Assembly: GCA_025450095.1 (NCBI GenBank)
Contig: JANWID010000027.1
Coordinates: 1-8,583 of the forward strand
Length of the DNA stretch: 8,583 nt
Source: Bacteroidia bacterium
GTDB lineage: Bacteria > Bacteroidota > Bacteroidia > AKYH767-A > OLB10
Direction: 5' to 3'
Shown here: positions 6,600 to 8,583 of the stretch, in pieces
Numbering within the stretch: the first letter of the stretch is position 1
Layout: each line of letters begins with the position of its first letter
Program-made: the position numbers and the translations under genes
Notes under the pieces: model-generated
Databases searched by the model: none
What the model was told of the DNA's origin: nothing
Seen by the model: the letters and a program-made list of their open reading frames with translations, nothing else

Positions 6600-6661
6600 A
6601 CACGGAGGCACGGAGACACAGAGTTGCACAGAGGCCTCTGTGCAACTCCGTGCCTCCGTGT
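6600..6661. repeat. Intergenic hairpin built from CACRGAG heptamers
   Basis: The left arm holds CACGGAG at 6601-6607 and 6609-6615 and CACAGAG at 6617-6623 and 6627-6633. The right arm holds the complements at 6636-6642, 6646-6652 and 6654-6660. The inner stem is 14 bp (6621-6634 with 6635-6648) with essentially no loop. The outer stem is 12 bp (6601-6612 with 6649-6660), or 13 bp with the flanking A6600-T6661 pair. Eight bases (6613-6620) bulge from the left arm, the length of one heptamer plus spacer. On the + strand no T-tract follows; a nine-A run (6589-6597) precedes it, so on the - strand the hairpin would be followed by U-rich RNA, like a terminator for that strand. Similar CACAGAG/CACGGAG intergenic repeats are familiar from several bacterial genomes. 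Confidence 0.85.
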
Positions 6662-6767
6662 AAAATAAACCCGAACTGAACTACTGGTAAGGTCCCGACT
6701 ATGCAGAGATACTCATATATATGCATGATAGTAAACACAAAATGAAGCACTTAGGCTTATGCAAAAT

Positions 6768-6800
6768 TTGGAGCCTATAGGTTTTTTTCCGTACCTTTCG
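6768..6800 (+). promoter_or_regulatory. Bacteroidota-type promoter for the downstream propeller/PKD gene
   Basis: TTG at 6768-6770 (inside TTTG), a 21-nt spacer, then TACCTTTCG at 6792-6800. The Bacteroidota housekeeping consensus is TTG, 17-23 nt, TAnnTTTG, so this matches except for C before the final G. The ATG lies 20 nt downstream at 6821, giving a short leader. A similar TATCTTTCG occurs upstream of the methyltransferase gene. Confidence 0.5.
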
Positions 6801-6820
6801 AATAATTGAAAACCCCACTG

Positions 6821-8583
6821 ATGAAAACACGATTACTACTCATTTTATGTTATTTTAATTTTAGCCTGGTTACTAACACTTATGCTCAGATAAGTGGTTG
6901 CACCGATCCACAATCGAATAACTATAATCCCTCTGCAACAATTAATGATGGCTCCTGTTCATACAATGCTACCAGCCTCACGCTAACAACTAAAACTTCG
7001 CTCAGTGCGCCGTTGTTAAATGAAACTTCAGGTTTGGCATTTATTAATGGAAAATTATGGACGTTCAACGATTCCGGAAATGCCAATGATATTTACAGGG
7101 TTGATACGGCAACGAGCACAGTATATCAAACAGTGGACATCAGCAACGCCACCAATGTAGATTGGGAAGATATGACCACCAGCAATAATTATTTGTTCAT
7201 TGGTGATTTTGGAAATAATAATGGCGACCGACAGAATTTAAGAATTTACCGCATCAATAAAGCAAACCTGACTACTTCCGCCACTTCAGTAACTGCTGAA
7301 ATTATTAATTTTTCATATTCTGATCAGACCTCTTTCCCATCACTCCCGACAAATAATAACTTCGATTGTGAAGCCATGATCTTTTTGAATGATTCGATTC
7401 ATCTTTTCAGTAAGAATTGGGTTGACCTTCAGACAAAACATTACGTAATTCCCAATACACCCGGAACGCATGTAGCGCAGTACCGTGAAACTTACAACAC
7501 CGGTTTCCTGGTTACCAGTGCATCGGTACAAAGCTTTGGAGTTATTTCTCTGATCGGATATCTGAAGACCGGAACCAAGCCGGTTTTTATGAGTATGATC
7601 TATGATTACAAAAACAATTTATTATTTAACGGGAATAAAAGAAAGTTCGACCTTTCTACTCAACTGGTCTATGGACAAGTGGAAGGAGTTGAATTTTTTA
7701 ATAGTTCGATAGCTTTTACAACCAATGAGCTTTTTGTAAGTGGAGCAACAACCGTTACAGCCAAATTGAGAAAATTCGATATCGCGCCGTATTTGCCGGC
7801 CGCATTTTTATATCCTGAACCAACAGCAAATTTTATTGCAAACAATGTATCTGTTTGCGGGAATGCATCGGTTACTTTCACGAATCAGAGTACCAATTCA
7901 CCAACTTCGTTTCAATGGGTTTTCCCCGGAGGAACTCCTTCAACTTCCACTATTCAAAATCCACAGGTACAATATCTCAGTGCAGGAACGTATTCTGTCA
8001 CTCTTATAGCTACCAATGCGTCTGGTTCTGATACGATTGTTAAAACAAATTATATTACGGTAAACCCATTGCCGGTTTCAGTTATCAGCGCAAGCGGACC
8101 CACAACATTTTGCCCGGGTGGTTCCGTTACACTGGATGCGAATACCGGAACCGGATTGACGTATCAATGGAAAAATAATGGCTCAGACCTTTCCGGAGCT
8201 ACGACTTCATCTTACCTGGCCAATGCAGCAGGAAGTTACACTTGTTCGGTTACAAATAGTTGCGGAAGTGTTCTTTCAAATGCAATTGATGTTACGGTGG
8301 GTTCAACTCTGGCAACTCCGGTAGTTCCTTCAGGTTCTGATATTGTTTGTAAAAGCACATCAAACAATTTATATTCCGTAACTGCAGTAAACGGAGCGGC
8401 TTCTTATACGTGGAGTGTGCCGGCCGGAGCTACAATTTCCACAGGACAGGGAACAAATTCAATCAGCATTTCTTATTCCAGCACGGCAGTGAGTGGAAAC
8501 ATTTGCGTTTATGCTTCCAACAGTTGTGGTAACAGTGCAACAACATGTAAGTCAATAACGGTTGCCACCATCAAACCGACAAC
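6821..8583 (+). CDS. Large exported multidomain protein: GCTD...DGSC motif, beta-propeller, PKD and Ig-like domains (3' truncated)
   Basis: The frame is open from ATG 6821 to the window end, giving 587 residues without a stop, so the C-terminus is missing. The signal peptide is about 1-22, cleaved near T-Y-A-Q. Residues 26-46 hold G-C-T-D-P-x-S-x-N-Y-N-P ... D-G-S-C, a small cysteine motif common in Bacteroidota secreted proteins. Residues about 60-330 look like a beta-propeller: E-T-S-G-L-A-F-I-N-G-K-L-W-T-F-N-D-S-G, D-W-E-D-M, F-I-G-D-F-G-N-N, C-E-A-M. A PKD domain spans about 334-415 (V-T-F-T-N-Q-S, F-Q-W-V-F-P-G-G, G-T-Y-S-V-T-L). An Ig-like domain spans about 417-493 (Y-Q-W-K-N-N-G, G-S-Y-T-C-S-V-T). 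A further PKD-like repeat spans about 499-582 (Y-T-W-S-V-P-A-G-A). Further repeats and a T9SS or gliding-type C-terminus would be expected outside the window. The ATG has a plausible promoter 20 nt upstream. Probable role: cell-surface adhesion or scaffold; the propeller could instead be enzymatic, but no catalytic motif was recognised. Confidence 0.88.
   Translation, partial: MKTRLLLILCYFNFSLVTNTYAQISGCTDPQSNNYNPSATINDGSCSYNATSLTLTTKTSLSAPLLNETSGLAFINGKLWTFNDSGNANDIYRVDTATSTVYQTVDISNATNVDWEDMTTSNNYLFIGDFGNNNGDRQNLRIYRINKANLTTSATSVTAEIINFSYSDQTSFPSLPTNNNFDCEAMIFLNDSIHLFSKNWVDLQTKHYVIPNTPGTHVAQYRETYNTGFLVTSASVQSFGVISLIGYLKTGTKPVFMSMIYDYKNNLLFNGNKRKFDLSTQLVYGQVEGVEFFNSSIAFTTNELFVSGATTVTAKLRKFDIAPYLPAAFLYPEPTANFIANNVSVCGNASVTFTNQSTNSPTSFQWVFPGGTPSTSTIQNPQVQYLSAGTYSVTLIATNASGSDTIVKTNYITVNPLPVSVISASGPTTFCPGGSVTLDANTGTGLTYQWKNNGSDLSGATTSSYLANAAGSYTCSVTNSCGSVLSNAIDVTVGSTLATPVVPSGSDIVCKSTSNNLYSVTAVNGAASYTWSVPAGATISTGQGTNSISISYSSTAVSGNICVYASNSCGNSATTCKSITVATIKPT

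Larger units (their letters stand above)
6559..6820. other. Intergenic region between two secreted-protein genes
   Basis: 262 bp without a credible coding frame; the longest ATG-started frames are around 14 codons. It holds the heptamer hairpin (6600-6661), a 10-bp AT palindrome CATATATATG (6714-6723), a weak TAGGCT/AGCCTA pair (6752-6757, 6772-6777) before a seven-T run (6782-6788), and the promoter-like elements in the last 55 bp. Confidence 0.7.

Noticed and set aside
6752..6788. TAGGCT/AGCCTA stem and T-run as a terminator
   Set aside because: A 6-bp stem with a 14-nt loop and four bases before the T-run is a poor terminator, and it overlaps a better promoter match.
7340..7881. Antisense open frames in the right-hand part of the window
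   Set aside because: The + strand is open without a stop from 6821 to the end and encodes clear propeller and PKD modules, which explains this DNA.

Overview
The window looks like chromosomal DNA from a member of the Bacteroidota (Bacteroidetes). It is AT-rich, and genes start at ATG in A-rich leaders without a Shine-Dalgarno sequence. Three proteins end in a type A type IX secretion (T9SS) sorting domain: an I-[FY]-P-N-P motif, then beta-strand pairs and a G-I-Y-[FI] motif near the C-terminus. Two putative lipoproteins and a large signal-peptide protein with propeller, PKD and Ig-like modules fit the same picture. Genus cannot be fixed from the sequence. Every supported gene is on the + strand.

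Layout. (1) 1-386: the 3' end of a T9SS cargo gene. (2) 412-1879: two closely spaced envelope genes. The first is an anchored protein whose C-terminal half resembles the FtsZ-binding domain of ZipA; the second is a short SdpI-family membrane protein. They are followed by a plausible intrinsic terminator at 1901-1921. (3) 2004-2846: a stand-alone class I SAM-dependent methyltransferase with small inverted repeats in its leader. (4) 2903-4060: a T9SS-exported protein built from three near-identical ~90-residue units, probably six propeller blades. (5) 4103-5571: two adjacent lipoproteins of unknown function. (6) 5620-6558: a T9SS cargo with the N-L-V-P-N-G-D-F-E type N-terminal module. (7) 6559-6820: an intergenic region with a striking hairpin made of CACRGAG heptamers and a Bacteroidota-type promoter. 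(8) 6821-8583: the 5' part of a large multidomain exported protein that runs off the window.

How the genes fit together. Most of the window is a run of surface or secreted proteins, and no metabolic pathway is evident. The cargo proteins probably depend on Sec and T9SS machinery encoded elsewhere. Mobile genes, CRISPR arrays, tRNAs and rRNAs were not seen. The observation most worth following is the ZipA-like protein, since ZipA is classically a proteobacterial division protein. The heptamer hairpin is second. I do not see a convincing new multi-gene system.
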